DNA of 64,000 bases from Sphingobacteriales bacterium (GTDB lineage Bacteria > Bacteroidota > Bacteroidia > Chitinophagales > Chitinophagaceae). Location of the stretch: assembly GCA_012270485.1 (NCBI GenBank), contig JAAXIF010000031.1, positions 37,269 to 101,268 on the forward strand, written 5' to 3'. Below the pieces are notes generated by a model. It was not told the origin of the DNA. It searched no databases and worked only from the letters and a program-made list of their open reading frames with translations. The position numbers were made by a program, and so were the translations under genes. Positions 9,035 to 19,409 of the stretch are shown here, in pieces (the first letter of the stretch is position 1; each line of letters starts with the position of its first letter).

Positions 9035-11548
9035 ATGGCGAAGGAAAAACAACCCAACAGGGTTTTTGAAAATCAATCAGGTGTACAGGGACAATACCGG
9101 AACTGGTTTCTGGATTATGCTTCCTATGTAATATTGGAAAGAGCGATTCCTGCAATTGAAGATGGTTTAAAACCCGTTCAACGCAGGATATTACATGCGA
9201 TGAAAGAAATGGATGATGGACGCTTTAACAAAGTGGCCAATATCATCGGACAAAGTATGCAGTACCATCCACATGGAGATGCGAGTATTGGTGATGCATT
9301 GGTGAATCTTGGACAAAAAGATTTGCTGATTGAAACACAAGGTAACTGGGGAGATGTAAGAACAGGCGATGAAGCAGCCGCTTCAAGGTATATTGAAGCG
9401 CGCTTGTCTAAATTTGCACTCGAAGTAGCATTCAATCATAAAACCACACATTGGCAATTGAGTTATGATGGTAGGAAGAATGAGCCTATTACTTTGCCAA
9501 TGAAATTCCCATTACTATTGGCTCAGGGTGCCGATGGTATTGCGGTGGGTTTATCTACTAAAATTCTTCCTCATAATTTCTGTGAGTTGATTGACGCTTC
9601 TATCAAATACCTGAAAGGCAAAAAGTTTGAGATCTATCCCGATTTTCAAACAGGAGGTATGATTGATGTGTCTAACTATAATGAAGGGAAAAGAGGTGGG
9701 AAAGTTCGTGTACGAGCGCATATTGAGGAGTTGGATAAAAAAACACTGGTGATACGGGATGTGCCTTTTGGTGTTACGACTACCCAATTGATGGAAAGCA
9801 TCACCAAAGCGAATGACCAAGGTAAGATCAAGATCAAAAAAGTAACAGATGTTACAGCACAGGAAGTAGAAATTCATATTGATCTTGCTGCTGGTATTTC
9901 TACAGATATCACCATTGATGCTTTGTATGCGTTTACTGATTGTGAAGTAAGTATTTCTCCCAATGCATGTGTAGTAGTAGAGCAAAAGCCGCAATTCTTA
10001 GGGGTACATGAATTGTTAAAAGTATCTGCTGATAATACAAAGACATTACTAGGAAGAGAATTAGAGATCAGACTGGCAGAGTTGGAAGACAAATGGCATT
10101 ATACTTCGTTGGAAAAAATCTTCTTTGAAGAAAAGATATACAAAGAGCTTGAACAGAAGCATGCTACTTGGGACTTGGTGATAGAGGCCATCAGTAAAGC
10201 TTTTGAGCCATTCAGGAAAAAACTCAAACGTGCGATAGGAAGAGAAGATATTTTAAAACTAACAGAAAAACCTGTTCGTAGAATTTATCGTCTGGATATC
10301 AATGAACTCAACGAGCAGATCAAAGGAATAGAGGCAGAGATCAAACAAGTAAAATTTGATTTAGAGCATTTGACTGATTTTGCTGTTGCCTATTTTGAAA
10401 ACTTACTCAAAAAATTTGGTAAGGGCAGAGAAAGAAAAACAGAGATCAAGGAGTTTGATACCATTCAGGTGAAACAAGTAGCAATTGCCAATACCAAATT
10501 ATACCTGAATCGAGCAGAAGGATTTATTGGGACTTCTTTGAAGAAGGATGAATTTTTGTGTGATTGTTCTGATTACGATGATATCATTGCATTTACTAAA
10601 TCAGGCACCATGAAAGTGGTGAAAGTATCTGATAAGGTATTTGTAGGGAAGGACATTCTTCATGCTGCTGTTTTTAGAAAAAATGACGAGCGTACGACCT
10701 ATAATATGATTTATTTGGATGGCGCCAGCGGAACCAGTTATGCCAAACGTTTCAATGTAACAGGCGTAACACGAGACAAAGAATATGATCTCACCAAAGG
10801 AGCTGATAAAAGTAAGGTCCATTATTTCACCGCCAATCCCAATGGTGAAGCAGAAGTAGTGAAAGTGGTATTGAGTCCAAATTGTACAGCCCGCAATAAA
10901 GAATTTGATTTTTATTTTGAAGAATTAGAGATCAAAGGAAGAAGTAGTATGGGTAACCAGGTGACGAAGTATCCTATTAAAACAGTGAAACTGAAAGAAG
11001 CGGGTAAGAGCACTTTGGCAGGCGTGAAATTATGGTTTGATGATAAGTTTGGCAGATTGAATACCGAAGAAAAGGGGCAATACCTGGGAAGTTTTGAAGA
11101 TGAGAAACTACTGGTTATCTACAATGACGGTAGTTATGAATTGACAGATACAGAAATGACCCAGCGTTTTGATCCGGAAAAAGTAACCCTGATCGAAAAA
11201 TTTGATCCGAATAAAATCATTACTGCTGTATACCTGGATAATGATAAAGGACAATTCAACATCAAACGTTTCAAGATTGAAACCAGCACGCTGAAAACAC
11301 AGTTCTTATTCATTAAAGAAGGAGATGGTAACAGACTTGAAGCTGTTACAACAGATGATGAACCTATACTTGTAGTACAAACAGGTAGGGGTGCACAAGT
11401 GCGTAAAGCAAAATTCAAAGTGGCCAAAATGGTAGAAGTGATGGGCTGGAAAGCAGTAGGGGCAAAGCTGACAGACTTCAACAAAAGCATTGAAATGGAA
11501 TGGGAGCAAAGACCCAAAGATGATAACCCGATGCCGGAGTTGTTTTAG
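9035..11548 (+). CDS. parC: DNA topoisomerase IV subunit A
   Basis: ASYVILERAIPAIEDGLKPVQRRILHAM...AASRYIEARLSKFA. Confidence 0.93.
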   Translation: MAKEKQPNRVFENQSGVQGQYRNWFLDYASYVILERAIPAIEDGLKPVQRRILHAMKEMDDGRFNKVANIIGQSMQYHPHGDASIGDALVNLGQKDLLIETQGNWGDVRTGDEAAASRYIEARLSKFALEVAFNHKTTHWQLSYDGRKNEPITLPMKFPLLLAQGADGIAVGLSTKILPHNFCELIDASIKYLKGKKFEIYPDFQTGGMIDVSNYNEGKRGGKVRVRAHIEELDKKTLVIRDVPFGVTTTQLMESITKANDQGKIKIKKVTDVTAQEVEIHIDLAAGISTDITIDALYAFTDCEVSISPNACVVVEQKPQFLGVHELLKVSADNTKTLLGRELEIRLAELEDKWHYTSLEKIFFEEKIYKELEQKHATWDLVIEAISKAFEPFRKKLKRAIGREDILKLTEKPVRRIYRLDINELNEQIKGIEAEIKQVKFDLEHLTDFAVAYFENLLKKFGKGRERKTEIKEFDTIQVKQVAIANTKLYLNRAEGFIGTSLKKDEFLCDCSDYDDIIAFTKSGTMKVVKVSDKVFVGKDILHAAVFRKNDERTTYNMIYLDGASGTSYAKRFNVTGVTRDKEYDLTKGADKSKVHYFTANPNGEAEVVKVVLSPNCTARNKEFDFYFEELEIKGRSSMGNQVTKYPIKTVKLKEAGKSTLAGVKLWFDDKFGRLNTEEKGQYLGSFEDEKLLVIYNDGSYELTDTEMTQRFDPEKVTLIEKFDPNKIITAVYLDNDKGQFNIKRFKIETSTLKTQFLFIKEGDGNRLEAVTTDDEPILVVQTGRGAQVRKAKFKVAKMVEVMGWKAVGAKLTDFNKSIEMEWEQRPKDDNPMPELF

Positions 11549-11632
11549 GCTATTAGCCATACGCTAAAAGCAGATCACGGTTTTGCCATATGCTATTATC
11601 CATATGCCATAAGCTATCCCCTAAAAGCAGCT
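11549..11632. repeat. Heptad repeat locus D (GCNNNNN / GCCATA family)
   Basis: gctatta gccatac gctaaaa gcagatc acggttt tgccata tgctatt atccata tgccata agctatc. Confidence 0.75.
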
Positions 11633-12531
11633 TACTTCCTTCTCAATCTGATCGAAGCTGTTCTATTCAGATCACTGGTGAGAATGAGCTCGTGTCTTTT
11701 CTGTCCGTCATAAATGATCATGATGGCTGTATTTGGAGGGATGGTGCCTAAATTCTCTGCATACATACTGATCTCATTTACCTCTTTGGTTGAATCAAGT
11801 AAGATCATTCTTCTAAAGGCACTTTGTGTCAACGCAACGTCTTTAAATAATAGTTGATCATTCAGATAGATGGAAACTGTATCATGATCAATGGTGCCAT
11901 TATCATATAAGTCAATTCTGAGCAAATTTTCAGTGACTTCAATCTCTTTGAAAATAGATTTTTCTCTTTCTAAAAATCTGGGCTCGATCATGGTTGGAGA
12001 GATTTCTTTTCTCTCTATCATCTTCATTGTACTGATAGGATCAGTTGGGGAATCAATTTCTATGGTATCGATTTCAGGCTTTGATGCAACAGTATCTGTT
12101 GAGTATTTAAAGCGATATTGAATCGCAGGACTTGTGTATCTATGCGCTGCATCACTTTCAAAAGCACCTGTTAAGACTGATTCAGTTCGATTGACCAAAA
12201 GCGTAAAATTACCGGTGAGTATACAATCAACCCCGATCTTAGTATTGGTCGATAAATAATAGATAAACGGTATGGGTTTGAAAGTTAATTGTCTTGTTTT
12301 GGTATTGAAATTTCCATTGACTTTTACTTTGAATAGACTATCCCTAAAATAATATTGCAATTCGCCGATGACAGTATTTCCTTTTTGTTTGATGACAAGT
12401 TCAGATAAATAAGAACTATGTTCACCCGGAACTGCTACTTTACCAATACCATACCAATGCCCCGTAGCGGTTTGTGCATTGGATTGAAAAACCATGATGA
12501 AACAAACAAGTATCGTATACACCCCTTTCAT
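11632..12531 (-). CDS. Secreted hypothetical protein
   Basis: 299 aa ORF with signal peptide. Confidence 0.7.
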   Translation of the reverse strand: MKGVYTILVCFIMVFQSNAQTATGHWYGIGKVAVPGEHSSYLSELVIKQKGNTVIGELQYYFRDSLFKVKVNGNFNTKTRQLTFKPIPFIYYLSTNTKIGVDCILTGNFTLLVNRTESVLTGAFESDAAHRYTSPAIQYRFKYSTDTVASKPEIDTIEIDSPTDPISTMKMIERKEISPTMIEPRFLEREKSIFKEIEVTENLLRIDLYDNGTIDHDTVSIYLNDQLLFKDVALTQSAFRRMILLDSTKEVNEISMYAENLGTIPPNTAIMIIYDGQKRHELILTSDLNRTASIRLRRK

Positions 12532-12657
12532 GCGATGAAAATATTAAAGCCTTATGGATCAGTCTTTTAAAGTTGCTAACAGCCGTGGATACCCTTCTAA
12601 AACGTATATTCTATCGTATTCAAATAAACTAACCTATTTTTGCCGATTCAGATTTTT

Positions 12658-13497
12658 ATGGAAACAGTGAATGTAGGGCAATACAATACCCTCAAAGTAT
12701 CAAGAAAAGTAGATTTTGGTTTTTACCTCGAAGATGGAGGAGATGGTATTTTATTACCTACTCGTTTTGCTCCAAAAGGACTTCGAATCGGAGACGAGAT
12801 CACAGTATTTGTTTATCATGATTCAGATAATAGGCTTATTGCCACAACTCAAAAAGCGAATGCTTGCGTAGGTGAGATCGCTAAAATGAAAGCAGTGGCA
12901 GTTACCCGGCAAGGTGCGTTTCTGGATTGGGGACTGATGAAGGATCTGTTTGTTCCCGCCTCAAAACAACTGGGAGGTATGAGAGTGGGAGCTGAGTACC
13001 TTGTAAAACTCTATATCGATCAAATGACAGGAAGGGTGGCCGCTACAGAAAAAATTGAGCAATTATTGAGTAATGATGTATTGACTGTGAAAGAGTTAGA
13101 TCAGGTTGAATTATTGGTATATCGTCAATCTGAATTGGGCTATGTTGTTATCATTAACAATGTACATACCGGGATTATTCATACCAACGAGATATTCACT
13201 GAACTTAAAATCGGCGATAAACTTAAGGGCTTTGTTAAGACTATTTTGACCGGGAATAAAATTGATGTGGTGCTGGGCAAGCCCGGTTTTCAAAAAGTAG
13301 AAGATGAAGCAGAGAAAATACTTCGTTTGTTACAAGAAAACAATGGATACCTGCCTTATCATGATAAATCAGATCCGGAAGAGATCTATACTTTCTTTGG
13401 AATGAGCAAGAAGACTTTTAAGATGACAACAGGTAATCTTTATAAACAAAGAAAGATCGAGTTTACACAAACTGGGTTCAAACTGATTACGGAGTAA
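12658..13497 (+). CDS. CvfB-like S1-domain RNA-binding protein
   Basis: S1-like repeats plus C-terminal winged-helix segment (FGMSKKTFKMTTGNLYKQRKI). Confidence 0.85.
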   Translation: METVNVGQYNTLKVSRKVDFGFYLEDGGDGILLPTRFAPKGLRIGDEITVFVYHDSDNRLIATTQKANACVGEIAKMKAVAVTRQGAFLDWGLMKDLFVPASKQLGGMRVGAEYLVKLYIDQMTGRVAATEKIEQLLSNDVLTVKELDQVELLVYRQSELGYVVIINNVHTGIIHTNEIFTELKIGDKLKGFVKTILTGNKIDVVLGKPGFQKVEDEAEKILRLLQENNGYLPYHDKSDPEEIYTFFGMSKKTFKMTTGNLYKQRKIEFTQTGFKLITE

Positions 13498-13524
13498 TAT
13501 AGATTGGGTGAGTCTTCGGAGAAG

Positions 13525-13566
13525 TCGATAGTCCATGGACCATGGTCTATGGTCTATCGACTAACC
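13525..13566. repeat. Heptad repeat locus E (AGTCCAT / GGTCTAT), palindromic
   Basis: agtcgat agtccat ggaccat ggtctat ggtctat cgactaa. Confidence 0.85.
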
Positions 13567-13966
13567 AAGTAGTATCTGTAAATACGCTATTCCCATTGGG
13601 AGCTTTTATGGTTGTTGTTCCAACATAATAGTCGTCTGCAATTTCTTTGATATCAAAATAAAGGATACTGTTTTGATACAGTCTTTTTTCAGCATCATCT
13701 TTGGGGCCTGCACCAGAAAGATAGGTCGCCGCAAATCTGCAATTACCCAGCCAATCAATTTTCCAATACGTAGTATCTTTCGTACGGGTGTTCACGTCTT
13801 GTTGTATTCCATCAATCCGGGTAATCTGAATATGATCGCCTCTCTTGGTATAACTATGAAATTTTCCCACCTTTAATATGCTGCAATCGGGCACTATTCC
13901 ATAAAATGAACTAGCGATGATTGCTATGCAAATCAGACTACAGAAAATGAAGGCGGAACGGGGCAT
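13547..13966 (-). CDS. Hypothetical secreted protein
   Basis: 139 aa ORF with N-terminal hydrophobic segment. Confidence 0.6.
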   Translation of the reverse strand: MPRSAFIFCSLICIAIIASSFYGIVPDCSILKVGKFHSYTKRGDHIQITRIDGIQQDVNTRTKDTTYWKIDWLGNCRFAATYLSGAGPKDDAEKRLYQNSILYFDIKEIADDYYVGTTTIKAPNGNSVFTDTTWLVDRP

Positions 13967-14066
13967 AAGTTTTTGGCTAATATACTATGGTTTGATGTTC
14001 AAATTCAGTACCGAAGCTAACGATTGTTAGTATGATTGCCTTATATTTGCGCTTCAATTGAATTAT

Positions 14067-15257
14067 ATGTCGAACAGAACAGTATATATCGTATCTGCCG
14101 TAAGAACTCCAATGGGTTCTTTTGGTGGTAATTTGAAAGATTTTTCCGCGCCTCAGTTGGGCGCTATTGCGATCAAAGCAGCTGTTGAAAGAGCCGGTAT
14201 TCAGCCTGATCAGGTACAGGAAGTATTGATGGGTTGTGTGATACAAGCAAATACCGGACAAGCACCTGCCCGTCAGGCGGCTAAATTCGCAGGGTTACCT
14301 GATACGGTGATCTGTACTACTGTTAATAAAGTTTGCGCCAGTGGTATGAAAGCCATTTCACAAGGAGCGCAGGCAATTTTATTGGGAGATGCTGATATAG
14401 TGGTGGCTGGTGGAATGGAAAGCATGAGCAATGTTCCTTTTTATTCACCCAATCTTCGTTGGGGAAACAAATATGGTAATGTGCAACTGATCGATGGCTT
14501 AGCCAAAGATGGTTTAACCGATGTGTACCATAATTATGCCATGGGTAATGCAGCAGAACTTTGTGCCAAAGAATGTAATATTTCACGTGAAGAACAAGAT
14601 GCTTTTGCAATTGAGAGCTATAAAAGAAGTCAGGCAGCGTGGAACAATGGAAACTTTGATGCAGAAGTAGTGCCGGTGCCTATTCCTCAAAGAAAAGGAG
14701 ATCCTATTTTATTTGCGAAAGATGAAGATGCTTTCAATGTAAAGTTTGATAAGATCCCTGAATTAAAACCTGCATTTATAAAAGATGGAACCGTTACAGC
14801 AGCCAATGCTTCTACCATGAACGATGGTGCAGCAGCAGTGGTGTTGATGAGCAAAGAAAAAGCAGATTCATTAGGCATTAAACCCTTGGCCATCATTCGT
14901 AGTTATGCCGATGCAGAACAAGCGCCTGAGTGGTTCACTACAACACCGGCTTTGGCGGTTCCAAAAGCAGTAGCAAAATCCGGTTTAGAAATGAATCAGA
15001 TTGATTATGTTGAATTGAATGAAGCATTCTCTGTAGTTGGCATTGCTAATATTCAAAAAATGAAATTGGATCCTGCAAAAGTGAATGTACACGGTGGTGC
15101 TGTTTCTTTAGGTCATCCTTTGGGTTGCAGCGGTGCAAGGATCATTGTTACTTTATTACATGTGTTGAAACAACATGGTGGAAAAATAGGTGCTGCCGGT
15201 ATTTGTAATGGTGGGGGTGGTGCCAGCGCCATGGTCATTGAAAATATTTCTGCTTAA
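14067..15257 (+). CDS. Acetyl-CoA C-acetyltransferase (thiolase)
   Basis: NKVCASGMKA, NEAFSVVG, GGAVSLGHPLGCSGARI, CNGGGGASAMV. Confidence 0.93.
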   Translation: MSNRTVYIVSAVRTPMGSFGGNLKDFSAPQLGAIAIKAAVERAGIQPDQVQEVLMGCVIQANTGQAPARQAAKFAGLPDTVICTTVNKVCASGMKAISQGAQAILLGDADIVVAGGMESMSNVPFYSPNLRWGNKYGNVQLIDGLAKDGLTDVYHNYAMGNAAELCAKECNISREEQDAFAIESYKRSQAAWNNGNFDAEVVPVPIPQRKGDPILFAKDEDAFNVKFDKIPELKPAFIKDGTVTAANASTMNDGAAAVVLMSKEKADSLGIKPLAIIRSYADAEQAPEWFTTTPALAVPKAVAKSGLEMNQIDYVELNEAFSVVGIANIQKMKLDPAKVNVHGGAVSLGHPLGCSGARIIVTLLHVLKQHGGKIGAAGICNGGGGASAMVIENISA

Positions 15258-15260
15258 ACA

Positions 15261-15782
15261 TTGAATAGCTTGTATATCCAAACTGCCACGGCTGACGATG
15301 CATCATTGATTGCAACCATCAGCCGTGAAACTTTTTACGACAGCTTCGCCGAAAAGAATACGGTTGCGAATATGCAACTCTTTCTCGATACGCAATTCAC
15401 AGAAGAAAAACTGATGGCGGAAGTATTGGATCCCTTGAATGTTTTTTTTATAGCGTTTGTAGATGATGTACCGCTTGGATATTGTAAAATGAGCCCCGGA
15501 ACTCACACTCAAAACCCAACTACTGATCCCTCCATTGAAATTTGTCGTTTTTATGCCCGTAAAAACAGCATCGGAAAAGGGATTGGAAAAGCTTTGATGC
15601 TACACGCACTATCCTACGCGAAAGACCATGATTATAAAAAAGTATGGTTAGGTGTTTGGGAAAAGAATGAACGGGCGATTGCCTTCTATCAGTTTTTCGG
15701 ATTTTCAAAATTTGGTGAACATGATTTTTTGTTGGGAACAGATCTGCAAAGAGATTGGTTGATGGAAAAACTAGTACAATAA
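15261..15782 (+). CDS. GNAT family N-acetyltransferase
   Basis: YARKNSIGKGIGKALMLHAL...WLGVWEKNERAIAFYQFFGF. Confidence 0.88.
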   Translation: MNSLYIQTATADDASLIATISRETFYDSFAEKNTVANMQLFLDTQFTEEKLMAEVLDPLNVFFIAFVDDVPLGYCKMSPGTHTQNPTTDPSIEICRFYARKNSIGKGIGKALMLHALSYAKDHDYKKVWLGVWEKNERAIAFYQFFGFSKFGEHDFLLGTDLQRDWLMEKLVQ

Positions 15783-15824
15783 AACAATCAGTCATTTGTT
15801 GATCACTGATCGATCAGTAAAAAA

Positions 15825-16469
15825 TTATAACCTACTAATTCCTACACGCTGTTTCAGGTATTGTTGTTTTTCAATACATGTAAGCATACAATGGGCTAAA
15901 TCTCCGGCAGTAATCTGATAATGATTGGGCTTTGGGGCATAATTAGCAGCAGTAATGTATTGTCCGGTTCCCGCCTTGTTCAAAATATCGGGGGAGCAAA
16001 TAAAAGTCCAGTCAAGAGATGAATGCGCCAGTGTTTGATAAGCAAGCAAGTGTTCATTTCCCACCGGCAGGTATTCTTTAGGGTAACCTGATTGTTCCAT
16101 CAGTAAACCTTCATCGGGCTCATCTGCATTCAAAATACCCATACCACCCAACGCAACAATTCTTTGTACACCGCACTGTTCCATCTGTTCAATGATATTT
16201 TTCATACCCAAACTTCTGGTTCGATCACTACCATCAAAACCGCCACCCAGTGTCGATAATATGGCATCCGATCCTTCAATGGCATTTCTCACATCAGCGG
16301 CGTCAAAAACATAACCTTTGATAGCGATCAAAGCATCATTATCCAGATCATGATCTATCAACTCCTCCACATTTCTTCCAAAAGCACGTACGGTATGGCC
16401 TTTGGCCATTGCCAGGGACACTATGAAGCGACCTACTTGGCCGGTAGCGCCAAAAACTGTGATGATCAT
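15825..16469 (-). CDS. NAD(P)-binding SDR/NmrA-like oxidoreductase
   Basis: ITVFGATGQVGRFIV. Confidence 0.85.
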   Translation of the reverse strand: MIITVFGATGQVGRFIVSLAMAKGHTVRAFGRNVEELIDHDLDNDALIAIKGYVFDAADVRNAIEGSDAILSTLGGGFDGSDRTRSLGMKNIIEQMEQCGVQRIVALGGMGILNADEPDEGLLMEQSGYPKEYLPVGNEHLLAYQTLAHSSLDWTFICSPDILNKAGTGQYITAANYAPKPNHYQITAGDLAHCMLTCIEKQQYLKQRVGISRL

Positions 16470-16510
16470 GTCATTTTTTACAGCAATTTACTAAAAGCAG
16501 GCTTGCTTTC

Positions 16511-16849
16511 CTAGGCTGTTTGTGCGGCTTGTTCTGCTATTTCATCCATGCTGATACCATGATGACTTTCATCATACACACATTCTCCATTTTTGATCAG
16601 CAAAATCTGAGGTGATTCGTGGTATACAGCAAAATCGGTAGCTATTTGATCTGAAATAGAACGAAAGGCAAGAAGGTCTAAATAATGAAATGTTACTTGC
16701 TCAGGTATAGTACTTCTTTCTAAACGATTCAAGACCATGGAGCTGATGCTACAACGGGTACTATGTTTGAATATAACTTGAGCTGTTTGAAAAGATTGTT
16801 CTTTGATCTGTGCTAACTGATCAATCGAAGTAATAGGATTCCAGTTCAT
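16511..16849 (-). CDS. ytxJ: Bacillithiol-system redox-active protein YtxJ
   Basis: FKHSTRCSISSMVLNRLE; thioredoxin-like 112 aa. Confidence 0.85.
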   Translation of the reverse strand: MNWNPITSIDQLAQIKEQSFQTAQVIFKHSTRCSISSMVLNRLERSTIPEQVTFHYLDLLAFRSISDQIATDFAVYHESPQILLIKNGECVYDESHHGISMDEIAEQAAQTA

Positions 16850-16896
16850 CTTTTTTTCTTAGAAAACAATACAAAATACAATAAGTTCAGCAGACA

Positions 16897-17016
16897 TTAA
16901 GGCTTGAAGTAGCGAGGATTGGTGGTTGGACAGCCTCTGCTTTTAGATGAAGTACAAGAACTAATCAACACTGCGCTTAATACGAGTAAGAATAGTATAG
17001 CGGTTATCTTTTTCAT
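16897..17016 (-). CDS. 39-aa lipoprotein, not in the supplied ORF track
   Basis: MKKITAILFLLVLSAVLISSCTSSKSRGCPTTNPRYFKP*; lipobox ISSC. Confidence 0.75.
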   Translation of the reverse strand: MKKITAILFLLVLSAVLISSCTSSKSRGCPTTNPRYFKP

Positions 17017-17138
17017 GTGTTGCGATTTAAGTTAGCGTTTTGACTGTATTTTGCGCTATAACAAAGATACTGATTTGACTGAAATTGTTGCTTTCAGACA
17101 GTTAATATGCATAAAACGATAGAAATCAAAGTATTATT

Positions 17139-18515
17139 ATGAAGGTTCACTTTATTTCGATAGGCGGAAGTGTGATGCATCAATTGGCCATTGCACTCCA
17201 TAAAAAGGGTTATCAGGTCACAGGAACAGATGATGAAATATTCGAACCTGCAGCCTCTAATCTGCAAGAACACGGACTTTTGCCAACTGCCATTGGCTGG
17301 GATCCGGCTAAGATCACCCCTGATTTGGATGCTGTGATTTTAGGGATGCATGCAAAATCAGACAATCCGGAATTACAAAAGGCAATAGCGTTACAATTGA
17401 ACATCTATTCTTTTCCGGAATATATCTATCATGAGAGTCAGCAAAAGACAAGAGTAGTGGTGGGAGGAAGTCATGGTAAGACCACCACAACCAGTATGAT
17501 CATGCATGTGTTGAAGCATACAGCACAAAAATTCGATTATCTCGTTGGAGCAAAAGTGGAAGGGTTTGATCAGTCTGTGAATATTACCGATGCACCTGTT
17601 ATTGTTTGTGAGGGAGATGAATATCCTGCCAGCGCCATCGAGCGAAAACCTAAATTTCATTTTTTATATCCGCACATTGCTATTCTTACGGGTATCGCTT
17701 GGGATCATATCAATGTATTTCCCACATTTGAATTTTATCTGGAACAATTCATCATTTTTATCAATAAAATTGAACCGAATGGATTGTTGATTTACAATGA
17801 ATCGGACCCGGTGTTAAAAGAACTCGTAACTCAGCATAAGCGTGAGGATATTCGTTACCAGCCCTATTCAATCCCTACACATAGCATTTCAGCCGGTAGA
17901 ACAACTGTAGAACTGGAAGGTGTATCAGGAAACTTAAAAGTTTTTGGTAATCATAACTTGCTCAACTTATATGCGGCTTATTATGCATGTAAAGAATTGG
18001 GGTTATCAGTGCATGATTTTGTTCAGGCCATTGGTAGTTTTTCCGGTGCGGCTAAACGATTGGAGCTGCTAGCCAGTAATGATCAAACAGCAGTATATCG
18101 TGATTTTGCACATGCCCCCAGTAAAGTAAAAGCAACGATTGAAGCCGTGAAATCACAGTTCCCCGGTCGTAAGTTGATAGGTGTACTTGAGTTACATACT
18201 TATAGCAGTTTGAATGAGGCCTTTATGAAAGAATACAATGGCGCATTGGAACCTGCAGATCAAGCGGTTGTTTTTTATTCCAAACATGCGTTAGAGATCA
18301 AGCGATTGCCCGATTTACCCGAAGCTGCAGTACAACAAGGTTTTAATAAATCAGGATTGCTTATTTTTACCGATGCAGTGTTGTTAAAAGAATGGTTATT
18401 GTCTGTTGACTATCGTAACAGTAATCTTTTATTAATGAGTAGCGGCAATTATGATGGCATAGATGTGGTATCATTAGCAGAGGAAATCATTCAAAAGACA
18501 GATACCAATAATTAG
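17139..18515 (+). CDS. mpl: UDP-N-acetylmuramate:L-Ala-gamma-D-Glu-meso-DAP ligase (Mur ligase)
   Basis: HFISIGGSVMHQLAIALHKKGYQVTGTDDEI; VVGGSHGKTTTTSMI. Confidence 0.88.
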   Translation: MKVHFISIGGSVMHQLAIALHKKGYQVTGTDDEIFEPAASNLQEHGLLPTAIGWDPAKITPDLDAVILGMHAKSDNPELQKAIALQLNIYSFPEYIYHESQQKTRVVVGGSHGKTTTTSMIMHVLKHTAQKFDYLVGAKVEGFDQSVNITDAPVIVCEGDEYPASAIERKPKFHFLYPHIAILTGIAWDHINVFPTFEFYLEQFIIFINKIEPNGLLIYNESDPVLKELVTQHKREDIRYQPYSIPTHSISAGRTTVELEGVSGNLKVFGNHNLLNLYAAYYACKELGLSVHDFVQAIGSFSGAAKRLELLASNDQTAVYRDFAHAPSKVKATIEAVKSQFPGRKLIGVLELHTYSSLNEAFMKEYNGALEPADQAVVFYSKHALEIKRLPDLPEAAVQQGFNKSGLLIFTDAVLLKEWLLSVDYRNSNLLLMSSGNYDGIDVVSLAEEIIQKTDTNN

Positions 18516-18538
18516 AATTATTATATTTACTTCGTACC

Positions 18539-19309
18539 ATGAAATTGCAACTCACACGTCCGCTTGCTTTTATTGATTTGGAAACAACCGGTGTTAACAT
18601 CAGTTTGGATCGTATTGTAGAGATCGCTATTGTGAAGATCAATCCAGACGGAACTCAGCAAGTCAAAAGAAAACTTATCAATCCCATGATGCCCATTCCG
18701 AAAGGGGCGAGTGATGTTCATGGTATTACAGATGATATGGTAAAAGATGCACCTGTTTTCAAGCAGGTAGCGAATGAAATCAAACAATTCATTGATCATT
18801 GTGATATTGGAGGATACAATAGCAATCGTTTTGATATCCCTATGCTCATTGAAGAATTTTTACGTGTTGGTATCGATTTTTCTACTGATGGAAGAAAGTT
18901 GGTAGATGTGCAGAAAGTATTTCACATGATGGAGCAAAGAACATTGAGTGCTGCTTACAAATTTTACTGTCAAAAAACTTTAGACGGAGCGCACAGTGCT
19001 GAAGTGGATGCCACGGCAACTTGGGAAGTCCTGGAAGCGCAGGTAGAGCGTTATCCGCAAATTGGAAATACGGTAGAAAGTATTGTAAAATTCACCGGTG
19101 AAGACGATATAGTGGATTTTGCCCGTCGTTTTGTTCGTGAAAATGGTGTAGAAGTCTTCAATTTTGGGAAACATAAAGGTAAGCCTGTGACACAGGTACT
19201 CAAGGAAGAGCCCCAGTATTATGATTGGATGATGAAAGGTGATTTCCCTATGAATACCAAGCAAAAACTCACTGAAATCCTCAATAGAACTTTGTTAAAG
19301 AAAGGATAA
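18539..19309 (+). CDS. 3'-5' exonuclease (DnaQ-like)
   Basis: AFIDLETTGVN...GGYNSNRFDIPML...HSAEVDATATWEVL. Confidence 0.88.
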   Translation: MKLQLTRPLAFIDLETTGVNISLDRIVEIAIVKINPDGTQQVKRKLINPMMPIPKGASDVHGITDDMVKDAPVFKQVANEIKQFIDHCDIGGYNSNRFDIPMLIEEFLRVGIDFSTDGRKLVDVQKVFHMMEQRTLSAAYKFYCQKTLDGAHSAEVDATATWEVLEAQVERYPQIGNTVESIVKFTGEDDIVDFARRFVRENGVEVFNFGKHKGKPVTQVLKEEPQYYDWMMKGDFPMNTKQKLTEILNRTLLKKG

Positions 19310-19409
19310 GTCTCCCCATTTTACATAGTATTTTCCGCAATTCTGATGATGGTTTAACGACTAATCGTTCTGAGTTGTATTTTAGCGGAGCAACCGAATA
19401 CCCCCTTGA

